A stretch of 64,000 nucleotides of DNA from Microbacterium enclense (GTDB lineage Bacteria; Actinomycetota; Actinomycetes; Actinomycetales; Microbacteriaceae), in contig NZ_KQ758467.1 in assembly GCF_001456955.1 (NCBI RefSeq), positions 685,333 through 749,332 of the forward strand, in the 5' to 3' direction. Shown here one piece after another: positions 34,937 to 43,771 of this stretch. A model generated the notes under the pieces. The model had not been told where the DNA came from. It saw only the letters and a program-made list of their open reading frames with translations, and did no database searches. Each line of letters begins with the position of its first letter. The stretch's first letter is position 1. The position numbers and the translations under genes are program-made.

Positions 34937-36451
34937 TCAGGCCGCGGCCTGGACCGCGCGCGTGCGGCGACGCGAGACGACGAACGCCGCGCCGACCATG
35001 GCGGTCAGCAGGGCCGCGCCACCGACGCCGAACCACAGGCCGCCGTCGCCACCCGTGATGGGCAGGGCGAACGCGGGCACCTGGTTGTGCGCGAACTCGA
35101 CGTAGTTGCGGATGTTGCCCGTCGTCGAGGTCGGGCCGGGGACGACCGCGGTCACGACGCGATCGGGCGAGGGCAGCTGGTACCCGGTCGGGGGAACCGT
35201 CTCGCGCACCCAGTAGTTGCCGGGCGTGATGATCGGGATGATGACGTTGCCGTCGGCGCCGGTCGTCCAGGTGGACGAGCCGTTGATCACGATCGGGTTG
35301 GCGCCGTTGATGGCATCCTGCTCGGTGAGGAACACCTGGTAGACCGCGCCGGCGAGCGGCACGCGCGCGCCGTTCGAGGTGGTGTAGGCCGACACGGTGA
35401 GCTGGCCGATGGGCGTCGAGCCGGTGACCGACTCGGTCGCGCCGTTGACGTTCGCCGTCGCGGTGTTGACGATCACGCCGCTGGCGGGGATCGCCGTGGC
35501 GCGGGTCAGCACGTTGAACGTCACCGTTCCGCCCTGGAGGCCCGCCAGACGCGTGCGGCCGGCGGCGGTGAAGTCCAGCACGAGGTTGCCGCCCGTGTTG
35601 GTGATCGTGTAATCGGTGCCCACGGTGAAGGTCTGCGCCGTACCGGCCGCGTTGGTGACGACCACGTTCGACGGCGTGACGCCCGGGGGCACGGTGGCCG
35701 CGGTCAGGTAGGTCAGCTCGGCGGGCAGCACGTCGGTCAGCGTGAAGACGTCGATCGCGTCACCGGCCGCCAGCGTCGGGATCGACGAGGCGATCGCCCA
35801 GCGGATGAGGTCGGGGTTGCGCTGCTCGACCGACCCGTCGGGCGCGGGCACGCGTGTCTTGGTCAGCTGGGTGACGGCGTTCTTGGGGTAGACGTGCACG
35901 TCGTAGATCCACTGGTTGGCGGGCGAGCCCGCCGCTCCCGTGGGCGTGGGCAGCGTCACCAGGAACGGCGCGGCCGGGTTGGTGGCGGTGTCGGGCAGCT
36001 GGGTCTCGGTCACGAGGTACACGCCGATGGGCAGGCCGGTGGGGTACTGCACGGGATCGGGCGAGAACGTCGCGATGCCCGCGGCGTTGGACTCCGACGA
36101 GACGAAGCTCACCGTGTTGGGACGCTGGGCGGCCTGCGCGGGGGTGAGGGACGCTGCCTGCGTCCACCCGGCGGCCGTGGTCAGGTCGATGCCCGACACG
36201 AGCGTCGCGGTGAACTGCGCGCCCGCCAGCGGGTCGGCCGGGGGCGTGGCCAGCTGCTGGCCCGTCGACGTCGGGTTCAGCGGCGTCGAGGGACCGAGCG
36301 CGTGCTTGTGCAGCGTCAAGGTGCGGTTGATCGTCGGGTCGATGTTGCCCGGCAGCGTCACCGCCGATGCCGGGGAGACGGCGCCGACGGCGGCGAGGGC
36401 CCCGATGGCGAGGACGCTGAGAACGGCGCCCGCTTTCTTGCGGATGGACAT
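34937..36451 (-). CDS. LPXTG backbone pilin (SpaH/EbpB-like)
   Basis: The 504-residue precursor has a Sec signal peptide (residues 1-30, ending SPASA) and an N-terminal domain ending in the pilin motif WIYDVHVYPKNAV, with Lys190 as probable polymerisation nucleophile. An isopeptide-type fimbrial domain follows (about 200-350, DVFTLTDVLPAELTYL), then a Cna-B/prealbumin-like domain (about 355-450). E-box-like glutamates lie in YLVTETQLP and YWVRETVPPTGYQLP. The LPITG signal (463-467), a membrane segment and RRRTR complete it. The ATG at 36451 starts the signal peptide; a far longer in-frame extension upstream is a shadow of the adhesin gene. Confidence 0.93.
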   Translation of the reverse strand: MSIRKKAGAVLSVLAIGALAAVGAVSPASAVTLPGNIDPTINRTLTLHKHALGPSTPLNPTSTGQQLATPPADPLAGAQFTATLVSGIDLTTAAGWTQAASLTPAQAAQRPNTVSFVSSESNAAGIATFSPDPVQYPTGLPIGVYLVTETQLPDTATNPAAPFLVTLPTPTGAAGSPANQWIYDVHVYPKNAVTQLTKTRVPAPDGSVEQRNPDLIRWAIASSIPTLAAGDAIDVFTLTDVLPAELTYLTAATVPPGVTPSNVVVTNAAGTAQTFTVGTDYTITNTGGNLVLDFTAAGRTRLAGLQGGTVTFNVLTRATAIPASGVIVNTATANVNGATESVTGSTPIGQLTVSAYTTSNGARVPLAGAVYQVFLTEQDAINGANPIVINGSSTWTTGADGNVIIPIITPGNYWVRETVPPTGYQLPSPDRVVTAVVPGPTSTTGNIRNYVEFAHNQVPAFALPITGGDGGLWFGVGGAALLTAMVGAAFVVSRRRTRAVQAAA

Positions 36452-36522
36452 GGTGGTTCCTCTCGGATGATGGAGTGCGATGCGGAAGTGGTGCGGTCGG
36501 CGGCGTCGCGCGACGGGAGGGC

Positions 36523-39500
36523 TCATGTCGGAAGGCTCCCTCCCCTGCGTCTGCGGTGGATGACGGCGCCCACGACGGTGAGGGCGAGCAGGAGGCCTCC
36601 GGCGATGGCGAACGTGTCGGCGCCGACACCGCCCGTGAGGGGCAGCACGGGGCCCACGACGGGGGCGTTGACGAAGCGGTAGACGACGTTCTGGCCGGCG
36701 GCGGGGGCCGTGACGCTGCGACCGGTGACCGGCGTCCAGGTCGAGCCGTCGAGTCGCTCGAGGCGAAGGGTGAGGTAGGCCAGGCGCGTGCCGGCCACGG
36801 TGGGCGTCTCGCTGAGGGTGTAGCCGTGCCCCGGGCGCACCTCGAAGGTGCTCGCGGCGTTGCCGGCGACCGGGTCGTAGGCCGCGCCCACGCGGCTCTG
36901 CGTCGGCAGCGTCGCCCCGGTGAGGGCCGCGGGCGCGGCGGTCACCGTCCAGGTGGAGGGGACGAAGCCGGGGCTCGGGGCGGTGACGTCCTTCAGCAGC
37001 GTCATGGTGGCGGTGGCGTTGGTGACGGTGCAGGTGACGGCGGCACCGGTGCGCACCGTCACGTCGCTCGTGGCGGTGACCGCGACCTCCGCGCCCGTCG
37101 ACTCGACGCAGCGCCAGGCCCCGACCTGCACGTAGGCGGCGTTCGTGCCGGTCTCGCTGAGCCGATACGGGCGCGCGGGCGAGACCGGGACGTTCGTGGT
37201 CGCCGCGGTGCCGGTGCGGCCGGTGGGACCCGCGAGGGCGCCGGTGGGGCCGGTCGCCGTCAACGTCCAGTCGGTCGCGGCCGCCGAGCCCGACGACACC
37301 GTCTTCACCAGGGTGAGAGAGGTGACCGGCTGGTTGACGAGCGTGCACGCGACGACCGCCGAGGGGGCGATGCCGGTGAGGGTGCCGCTCACCACCCCGC
37401 CCGTGGTGGTGAACGCGACGGCCCGTTCGGTGCCGTTGACCGTGCACGTGCCGCTGACGAAGGTGAAGCGCGTCTGCTGCACCTCGGAGATCGTGAGCGT
37501 GGCGCGTGACGCCGCCGAGCCGAACAGCACGCTCCACACGGCGTTGCCCGCGGCGTCGCTGGTCTGGCGCGGTGCCTCGCTGGGCAGCACGGTCGCCGTT
37601 CCAGCGGTGGCGGTGGCGGCCGTGCCCAGGCTCCAGCCGGCCGCGGGCGCCGACTGGTTGGTCGCCGGGTCGAGGACGCGTTTGGTCACCGTCACCGTGG
37701 CCACGGGGCTGGGGGAGTTGAAGAACGTGCACACGACGTTCGCGCCGAAGCGGTCGGGCATGGTCACGGTCGCCGTGGCCGCGCTGGCGCTGGTGATGCG
37801 GATGCCGTCGGTCCAGCACTCGAGACGCACGGTGTACACCCCGATGGCCGAGGCGGATCCCGCCGCCATCGTCTCCGAGACGGTCAACGTCGAGCCGATC
37901 GTGGCGGGGAAGGCGCCGACCTGCGCGGCCTGCCGCCCAGTCGCCGCGCCCGTGGTCGTCGCCGTGCCGAGCGTGCCGTTCGCATCGGCGAGGGTGAGCT
38001 GGAACTGGTCGGCGGCTGCCGCGCGCCCCACGACGTTCTTCTGCACGGTGACGGTGCCGGGGCTGTTGCAGCTGGCGAGGTCGGTCGCGGCGAAGTCGAT
38101 GCGCGGGGTGCCGGCGACCCGCGTCCACGTCGTGGGGTCGAACTCGTAGGTGCTGGTGCTGCTGGAGAGGTAGATGGTGCCGCGGGGCGAGAAGGCGATG
38201 CCGTTGACGCTGCCGAAGGCGGGTGTGGCATCCAATCCGTTCAGGGTGCGCGTCGTCGACGTGCTGACGGCGAGGGTGCCGCCGGTGGCGGCGGCGAGGG
38301 TGTCGGCGGTGACGGTGAAGATGGCCGCGCTGCTGGCGTTGTTGACCGTGGCGGCGCCGAGGACGTAGAGGTTGCCGCGGTTGTCGAAGGCCATGTCGCC
38401 GTTGCCGTTGGGCGAGGTGCCGGCGCTGAACGAGCCCAGGTAGGTGAAGCGGGATGCCGTGGGGGCGGACTCCGTGAAGCTCCACAGGTAGAACGAGCCG
38501 TTGTTGTACTTGCCGAACAGATAGCGGCCCGTGACGAGGTCGATGGCTCCGGCGACGATGCTGCCGCCGATCGCCGTTCCCGTGCGATCCGCCGTCGTGT
38601 ACGCCGTGTTTGCCAGCGTCTCGAAGCCGCCGGTCGGCGTCCATTTGAGGATGGACAGCACGTTGGCGGCATCCGTTGATCGGTTCAGGGCGTACGCGGC
38701 GGTGCCGCCGGCGGCGACGCCGAGCGCGTTGGCGCCGGTGACGTTGCTCCACGAACCGACGCCGGCCTGCGCACCGGTCGATCCGTCGGCCTGGATCAGC
38801 GCGCCGTTCGTGGTCACGCCGTAGAAGAGCCCGCTGTCGCAGAACAGGCGGGGCTGCTGCAGGGTGTTGGTGAAGGTGCACACGACCTCGGCGCCGTCGT
38901 CCGACGGCATGGTGAGGGGGCCGGAGCGCGAGGTGCCGGCGGCGATGACCGTGCCGTCGCGGGTGCACTCGTAGGAGCTGGCGTAGCCGAGTGCGACACC
39001 GGCGGTGGGCGCCTCGGCGATCGTGTACGTGGCTCCGGCCTCGACGATCTGGCGCGACACCTGCGCCGCCTGCACCCCCGTGGCGGTGCCCGTGGTCGTC
39101 GCCGAGGCGATCACGGTGCTGCCGCTGCGCACCGACAGGGTGAACTGGTCGGTGGAGGCGAGGCGCGCGGGGAGGTTCTTGCGCACGGTGAGACGCGAGG
39201 CGGGGGTGACCGTGAGGGTGGCGGAATCGGGGGCGATCAGCGGAGTGACCACGTTGGCGGGGGCGTTGGTGAAGGTGGCCTCGGCGGATGCCACGACGTT
39301 CACCGTGATCGTGCACGAGCTCGCTCCGGAGGCGAGGTCGCCCCCCACCGCCGCGATGCTCCCCGACCCGGCGAGGGCGGTGACCGCGAACGCGGTTCCG
39401 GTGACCTGCGTGCACGTGCCGCCGACGGCCGGCGTCGGCGCGACCGTGAGGCCCGCGGGGAGGGTGTTCGTGAACGACCAGTCGTTCTTGGCGATGCCCT

Positions 39501-40833
39501 CCGACGTGTTGGTGATCGTGTAGGTGAGGGTCGAGGGCGTTCCGACGGGGACGCTCGCGGGGCTGAACGAGAAGTCGAGGCTCGGGGTCACGTCGAGCAC
39601 GCGCAGGTTGTCGACGCCGAAGCCGCTGCCGGTGCCGGTGGTGCTGTTCGACAGGCGCAGACGCGCGGAGGCGATCTGCGCCGGGGTGAGCAACGCGGCG
39701 GACGAGCCGGTGTAGACCGCGGCGCGGGCCGACGCGCTGATGGCGGGATCGCCGACACCGGCGATGACGCCGCCGGAGCGCTCCAGCACGGGGGAGGAGC
39801 TGTAGAACACCGGTCCGGTCAGGCTGCAGGGAGTGATGGGGGCGGCGAAGGGTGCGAGAAGGGTGGTCGAGCCGGAGAAGAGGATGGGCGTCAGCGACGG
39901 TGCGCCCGTCGAGCAGCCGGCCGCTGCGGCGTTCAACCGCAGCGTGTAGTACCTCGACCCGGCCGCGGCGATCCCGAGAGCGGCATTCGACTCCGCCACG
40001 GTCGTGCCACCCGGCGTCGCGGTGGGGTAGCCCACCAGGGCGTGATTGGTGCGGGTCGCATCGGTCGATCCGACGGCCGGAGCCGTCGACGACTGCGACC
40101 CGGCGACGCCCGCCGCGACCTGGCCGAGCACGTCGGCGAGTCGGCGCACCTCGCGGGCGGCGAGCGTCGAGAACAGTCCGTTGGTCAAGACCTGCCGCGG
40201 GCAGCTGCTGGTCTCGTTCGGGTAGTACGCCGCGTTGTAGTTCACCAGCACGCCGGTGCAGGTGGAGGGCGTCGACCAGCCCGGGGATGCGGTGTACCGC
40301 CCGCTCGCGTACGCCGTCAGGGCGGAGGGGGCCGTGGCGTTCAGACCCTGCTCGAAGTTCTCGCCCCAGACCTCGATCGGCGCCTCCGGCACACCCGCCG
40401 CGAGGATGCCGATGCGCGCGTCCTCGGGCGCTGCACGCAACTGCACCGACCGCTCGGACTCGTCAGCGGGTGCGTCGGGGGCCGTGTCGACGGCGTCGGG
40501 CGTCTGCGTGAGCTCGTCGGTCGGTGCGATGCGGGGCCCGGCGTCGTCCGGCTGGGCGGGCGCATCGGGCGCCGGGGTGGGGGATGCGTCGGTGTCGTCG
40601 TCGACCGGCGGTTCGGGCGTGGGCGGGGTCGACGTGGCTTCGTCGGTCGGGGGCGGCGTGGGTGTCGACGCCGCCACCGACGTGGATGGTGTCGGCGACG
40701 CAGCAGGAGTCGGTGCGGCGCTCGCCGCTGTCACGCCCGAACCGAGCAGCACCGCCAACACAGCCACAGTGGCGGCGGTGGAGGCGGCACGCGTGCGCGC
40801 GGGACGCGCGACGGGGCGGCGGGGCGACAACAT
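36523..40833 (-). CDS. large LPXTG surface adhesin, probable pilus tip protein
   Basis: This is a 1436-residue secreted protein. A signal peptide is followed by a Pro/Thr/Asp-rich stalk (about 40-115), a unique N-terminal domain (about 120-410) and a DUF11-like repeat (from about 420, FSFSPASVPVGTPSTLTYTITNTSEG). SpaA/prealbumin-like domains with repeated TVTVxKxV openings and CTFTN / CTVTN endings follow. Between about 660 and 920 lies a segment unlike the rest, with repeated FGKYNNGSFYLWSF, NGDMAFDNRGNLYVLG and VNGIAFSPRGTIYLSS strands that look like a beta-propeller. It ends with LPLTG (about 1396), a membrane helix and HRRRRGG. The start could also be 40863. It is the first gene of the pilus operon. 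Confidence 0.88.
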   Translation of the reverse strand: MLSPRRPVARPARTRAASTAATVAVLAVLLGSGVTAASAAPTPAASPTPSTSVAASTPTPPPTDEATSTPPTPEPPVDDDTDASPTPAPDAPAQPDDAGPRIAPTDELTQTPDAVDTAPDAPADESERSVQLRAAPEDARIGILAAGVPEAPIEVWGENFEQGLNATAPSALTAYASGRYTASPGWSTPSTCTGVLVNYNAAYYPNETSSCPRQVLTNGLFSTLAAREVRRLADVLGQVAAGVAGSQSSTAPAVGSTDATRTNHALVGYPTATPGGTTVAESNAALGIAAAGSRYYTLRLNAAAAGCSTGAPSLTPILFSGSTTLLAPFAAPITPCSLTGPVFYSSSPVLERSGGVIAGVGDPAISASARAAVYTGSSAALLTPAQIASARLRLSNSTTGTGSGFGVDNLRVLDVTPSLDFSFSPASVPVGTPSTLTYTITNTSEGIAKNDWSFTNTLPAGLTVAPTPAVGGTCTQVTGTAFAVTALAGSGSIAAVGGDLASGASSCTITVNVVASAEATFTNAPANVVTPLIAPDSATLTVTPASRLTVRKNLPARLASTDQFTLSVRSGSTVIASATTTGTATGVQAAQVSRQIVEAGATYTIAEAPTAGVALGYASSYECTRDGTVIAAGTSRSGPLTMPSDDGAEVVCTFTNTLQQPRLFCDSGLFYGVTTNGALIQADGSTGAQAGVGSWSNVTGANALGVAAGGTAAYALNRSTDAANVLSILKWTPTGGFETLANTAYTTADRTGTAIGGSIVAGAIDLVTGRYLFGKYNNGSFYLWSFTESAPTASRFTYLGSFSAGTSPNGNGDMAFDNRGNLYVLGAATVNNASSAAIFTVTADTLAAATGGTLAVSTSTTRTLNGLDATPAFGSVNGIAFSPRGTIYLSSSTSTYEFDPTTWTRVAGTPRIDFAATDLASCNSPGTVTVQKNVVGRAAAADQFQLTLADANGTLGTATTTGAATGRQAAQVGAFPATIGSTLTVSETMAAGSASAIGVYTVRLECWTDGIRITSASAATATVTMPDRFGANVVCTFFNSPSPVATVTVTKRVLDPATNQSAPAAGWSLGTAATATAGTATVLPSEAPRQTSDAAGNAVWSVLFGSAASRATLTISEVQQTRFTFVSGTCTVNGTERAVAFTTTGGVVSGTLTGIAPSAVVACTLVNQPVTSLTLVKTVSSGSAAATDWTLTATGPTGALAGPTGRTGTAATTNVPVSPARPYRLSETGTNAAYVQVGAWRCVESTGAEVAVTATSDVTVRTGAAVTCTVTNATATMTLLKDVTAPSPGFVPSTWTVTAAPAALTGATLPTQSRVGAAYDPVAGNAASTFEVRPGHGYTLSETPTVAGTRLAYLTLRLERLDGSTWTPVTGRSVTAPAAGQNVVYRFVNAPVVGPVLPLTGGVGADTFAIAGGLLLALTVVGAVIHRRRRGGSLPT

Positions 40834-41000
40834 GGGCCTTTCGCACGACGCTCGGCGTCGCATCGGGTCGACGAATCACCGCCGGAGGGGGCGGCGGATT
40901 CGGTGAGCGGACGTGATCCCGGCTTTTTCTCGGTCGTATGGAACGAGCGATGCCCGGCATTTCAAATCGTAGGAATAGCACCGCCTCCGCGCGGTGGTGC

Positions 41001-41032
41001 GACTACTGAATGCACTACTGGTTGTGAACTAC
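41001..41032. promoter_or_regulatory. three ACTAC motifs upstream of the pilus operon
   Basis: In the 447-bp gap 40834-41280 no gene is supported. ACTAC occurs at 41002, 41014 and 41028, spaced 12 and 14 bp, in the likely promoter region of the minus-strand adhesin gene. The last is part of GTGAACTAC (41024-41032), repeated exactly at 56782-56790 beside the LuxR gene. It is a candidate activator site. Confidence 0.5.
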
Positions 41033-41251
41033 CTATTTCCGCCGATGCGGTCTGTGCGGCCAGCGTCGTGCGTATCCGGGCTTGTCCGTCGGTATCCGGG
41101 CGGTCGCGAGCGACCGATGATCGCCGGATGCCGTGCGACAGCCGAGAGGGGTGCCGCGCGACGCGTGCGTGACTCCGGAGATCAGAGGGTGGAGAGTGCG
41201 AACAGTTCGATCACCCGGCTCGGTGCCGCGGTTCTTCCGGAGTCCGGCGCA

Positions 41252-41279
41252 CCGCGCGCCCGGCACGGAGGGCGCGCGG
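41252..41279 (-). terminator. terminator of the alpha/beta hydrolase gene
   Basis: CCGCGCGCCC (41252-41261) and GGGCGCGCGG (41270-41279) form a perfect 10-bp stem just beyond the stop at 41281. Confidence 0.7.
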
Positions 41280-41280
41280 C

Positions 41281-42063
41281 TCAGGGGCGCGGCAGGAATC
41301 CGGCGAGCTGCTCGGCGATCACGCGGTCGACCTCGGCCGGGTCGGCGGTGGGCCGCCCGTCGCCGGGCTGCGGCCCGTAGGCGCCGAAGGAGGCGTGCGA
41401 GGCGCCGGGAATCTCGATAAAGGTCGTGGTCGGGGGCAGCTCGCCCTTGGCATCCGCGATCTTCTGCGGCGTCGACAAGCCGTCCGCCGAGCCGGAGAGG
41501 CTGAGCACCGGGAGTCCGGATGCCGAGAGGTCGTTCGCGCAGTACGAGGCGAACAGCACCAGCGCGTCGGCGTCGGAGGCCAGCTGGCATGCGCGTACGC
41601 CGCCGAGGGAGTGTCCGCCGACGGCCCAGGTGGTGACGTCGGGGGCCAGCTCGATGTAGGTCGACAGGGGACGCGGGTCGAAGAACGCGAGGTTCAGCCA
41701 GGGCTTGGTGATGACGACCGTGATGCCGTCGCCGACGACCGTATCGGCGAGGGTGGCGATGTAGCCCTCGGCCTCGACCTTCGCGCCCGGGATGAAGACG
41801 AGGCCCTGCCCGGTCGCCCCGGCCGAGGGGGTGAGGACGATGCCGGCACCGTCATCGGTGATCGACAGCCCCGGGTTCGCCCGCGCGGCGGCGAGCGGTT
41901 CGGCTTCGGCTCCCATGACACCGACCTGGCTGTAGATCAGGATGCCGGCGACCAGCAGCACGACGAGGGTGCCCAGGCCCCCGAGGATCCACCGCAGAAC
42001 ACGACGACGCCGGCGGGGCGCTCGGGGCGCTCCGCCGGCGTCGGACGGGGTCGTGTCGGTCAC
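41281..42063 (-). CDS. membrane-anchored alpha/beta hydrolase
   Basis: The 260-residue protein has a basic N-terminus (RRRRRVLRW) and one membrane segment (about 25-47), leaving the enzyme domain outside the membrane. The hydrolase fold shows the nucleophile elbow VGGHSLGGVRA, acid in LSGSADGLST and His in IPGASHASFGAYGPQPGDG, a complete Ser-Asp-His triad of the dienelactone-hydrolase-like (Abhydrolase_5) group. The natural substrate is unknown. It lies 21 bp after mtlD on the same strand and could be the last gene of the mannitol transcript. Confidence 0.85.
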   Translation of the reverse strand: MTDTTPSDAGGAPRAPRRRRRVLRWILGGLGTLVVLLVAGILIYSQVGVMGAEAEPLAAARANPGLSITDDGAGIVLTPSAGATGQGLVFIPGAKVEAEGYIATLADTVVGDGITVVITKPWLNLAFFDPRPLSTYIELAPDVTTWAVGGHSLGGVRACQLASDADALVLFASYCANDLSASGLPVLSLSGSADGLSTPQKIADAKGELPPTTTFIEIPGASHASFGAYGPQPGDGRPTADPAEVDRVIAEQLAGFLPRP

Positions 42064-42084
42064 CCTCCGAGGGTAACCCGGTGC

Positions 42085-43236
42085 TCAGACCGCGAGAGCC
42101 CCCTGACGGGTCGCGACGATCTCGGCGACCCGGGCGAACAACGGGTGATCGGGCGAGAGGCCGGTGACCTCGGCGGTGAACGCGTCGGCGTCGAGCTCAC
42201 GGAGCATCCGCTGCAGGTCGACGGCCTGGGCGTCCTCGGCATCCGAGAACTCCAGGGCCGCGGCCATCGCGGCGACGAGCGCGTCGACGGGAAGACCTCG
42301 CTCGACGGCCTCGGCCGCGGGGCCGACGAACCGTTCGTGCCGCGAGAGCTTGCGCAGCGGCTGCCGGCCCACGCGCCAGACCGTGTCGGGCAGCGCGTCG
42401 TTGCGGAAGCGTCGCAGGATCGTCGCGCGGTACTCGCCCTGCACCGCGGCATCCAGCTCGTGCTTCTCGACGAGCAGCGCGCTGGTCTCTTCGAGCGCGG
42501 CCTCCACCTTCGCGGCGATCACGGGGTCGGCGAGGGCGTCGGAGATGCGCTCGGCGCCGGCCTGCGCGCCGAAGTACGCCGTGGTGGCGTGCCCGGTGTT
42601 CACCGTGAAGAGTTTGCGCTCGATGTACGGCTCGAGGTCGTCGACGAAGTGCGCACCCGGGATGTGCGGCGGGGTGTCGCCGAAGGGCGCCCGTTCGATC
42701 GCCCACTCGTAGAACGGCTCGACGGTGACATCGACACCGCCCTGCGCCTGTGCCGGAACGATGCGGTCGACCGCGGTGTTGGCGAACACCGCCCGCGCGG
42801 CCAGGGCGTCCCACGACTCGCCGGCGAGCTCGATGACGTGCTCGCGCAGCTGGTCGGTCGCACCGATCGCGTTCTCGCACGCCATGATCTGCAGCGGCGC
42901 GAGGGAGGGGTCGCGAAGCGCCAGACCCGCGACGATGTGCGGGGCGACGAACTTCAGGATGGTCGGGCCGACGGCGGTGGTGACCACGTCGGCCGTGGCG
43001 ATCTCGTCGATGAGCGCCTCGGCATCCACCGAGCTGTCGATGGCACGGAACCCCGTCACCTCTTTGTCGACGCCACCCTCGCCCACCTCGTGGACGGTGT
43101 ACGACGTGGCGTCGTTGATCGCCGCGACCAGCGCCGCGGAGACGTCGGAGAAGACGAGGTCGTAGCCGCCCTCGTGCAGCAGCAGTCCGACGAAGCCGCG
43201 GCCGATGTTGCCGGCGCCGAAGTGGACGGCCTTCAT
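42085..43236 (-). CDS. mtlD: mannitol-1-phosphate 5-dehydrogenase
   Basis: The 383-residue NAD-dependent long-chain dehydrogenase oxidises mannitol 1-phosphate to fructose 6-phosphate. The N-terminus MKAVHFGAGNIGRGFVGLLL is the nucleotide-binding signature. FVDDLEPYIERKLFTVNTGHATTAYFG contains the catalytic Lys and the conserved NTGH segment. Length and motifs are complete. The start overlaps mtlF by four bases (ATGA), coupling the two genes. Confidence 0.95.
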   Translation of the reverse strand: MKAVHFGAGNIGRGFVGLLLHEGGYDLVFSDVSAALVAAINDATSYTVHEVGEGGVDKEVTGFRAIDSSVDAEALIDEIATADVVTTAVGPTILKFVAPHIVAGLALRDPSLAPLQIMACENAIGATDQLREHVIELAGESWDALAARAVFANTAVDRIVPAQAQGGVDVTVEPFYEWAIERAPFGDTPPHIPGAHFVDDLEPYIERKLFTVNTGHATTAYFGAQAGAERISDALADPVIAAKVEAALEETSALLVEKHELDAAVQGEYRATILRRFRNDALPDTVWRVGRQPLRKLSRHERFVGPAAEAVERGLPVDALVAAMAAALEFSDAEDAQAVDLQRMLRELDADAFTAEVTGLSPDHPLFARVAEIVATRQGALAV

Positions 43237-43670
43237 GCGTTGACGGAACCCGACAGGGCCTCGTAGAGCTCCTCGGGGGAGGAGGCGGCCTTCAGGCGCG
43301 CGACGTCGTCCTCTTCCGAGAAGAGGATGGCGATCTGCGACAGGATCTCGAGGTGCTCGTCGCCCTTGCCGGCGATGCCGACGACGAACGTCACGGGCTC
43401 CCCGCCCCAGTCGACGCCGCCGTCGTAGCGGACGACGCTGAGGCCCGAGGCGAGGATCGCCTGCTTGGTCTCGTTGGTGCCGTGGGGGATGGCGAGCTCG
43501 TTGCCCATGTACGTCGACACGGTCTCTTCACGTGCCTGCATGGCGGCGAAGTAGTCGGCGGTGACGGAGCCGGCAGCCTGGAGCAGGTCGGCGGCTTCTT
43601 TCATCGCCTCCTCGCGGGTGGCGCTCCCGGGGTGGATGCGGACGGATTCGATGCGGAGGACGTTCGACAT
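43233..43670 (-). CDS. mtlF: PTS mannitol EIIA component
   Basis: The 145-residue stand-alone EIIA of the mannitol/fructose type accepts phosphate from HPr on the histidine in NELAIPHGTNETKQAI (about residue 60) and passes it to EIIB of MtlA. The WGGEPVTFVVGIAGKGDEHLEIL core is typical. In E. coli this domain is fused to MtlA; here, as in many Gram-positives, it is separate. An intercistronic hairpin separates it from mtlA. Confidence 0.94.
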   Translation of the reverse strand: MSNVLRIESVRIHPGSATREEAMKEAADLLQAAGSVTADYFAAMQAREETVSTYMGNELAIPHGTNETKQAILASGLSVVRYDGGVDWGGEPVTFVVGIAGKGDEHLEILSQIAILFSEEDDVARLKAASSPEELYEALSGSVNA

Positions 43671-43732
43671 GGTTCTCGCCTTTCTCGTCGTGCTGTCCAG
43701 CCTCGCAAAACGCGGGCCGGACGGGAAGACGA

Positions 43733-43759
43733 AGGGGCCGGGGTTGTGTCCCGGCCCCT
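43733..43759 (-). terminator. hairpin between mtlA and mtlF
   Basis: AGGGGCCGGG (43733-43742) pairs perfectly with CCCGGCCCCT (43750-43759), followed on the minus strand by CTTCGTCTTCCC. It may work as a partial terminator or a message-stability element between permease and downstream genes. Confidence 0.7.
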
Positions 43760-43771
43760 CCGTGCTAGGGG

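Noticed and set aside
34937..39415. In-frame upstream extension of the pilin gene to 1492 residues
   Set aside because: The extension is an Arg/His/Gly-rich alternative frame of the adhesin gene; a normal signal peptide begins at 36451.
41033..41280. Small ORFs in the gap between the pilus operon and the hydrolase
   Set aside because: Several overlapping frames without ribosome sites, family motifs or consistent composition; the region contains promoter-like motifs and a terminator instead.
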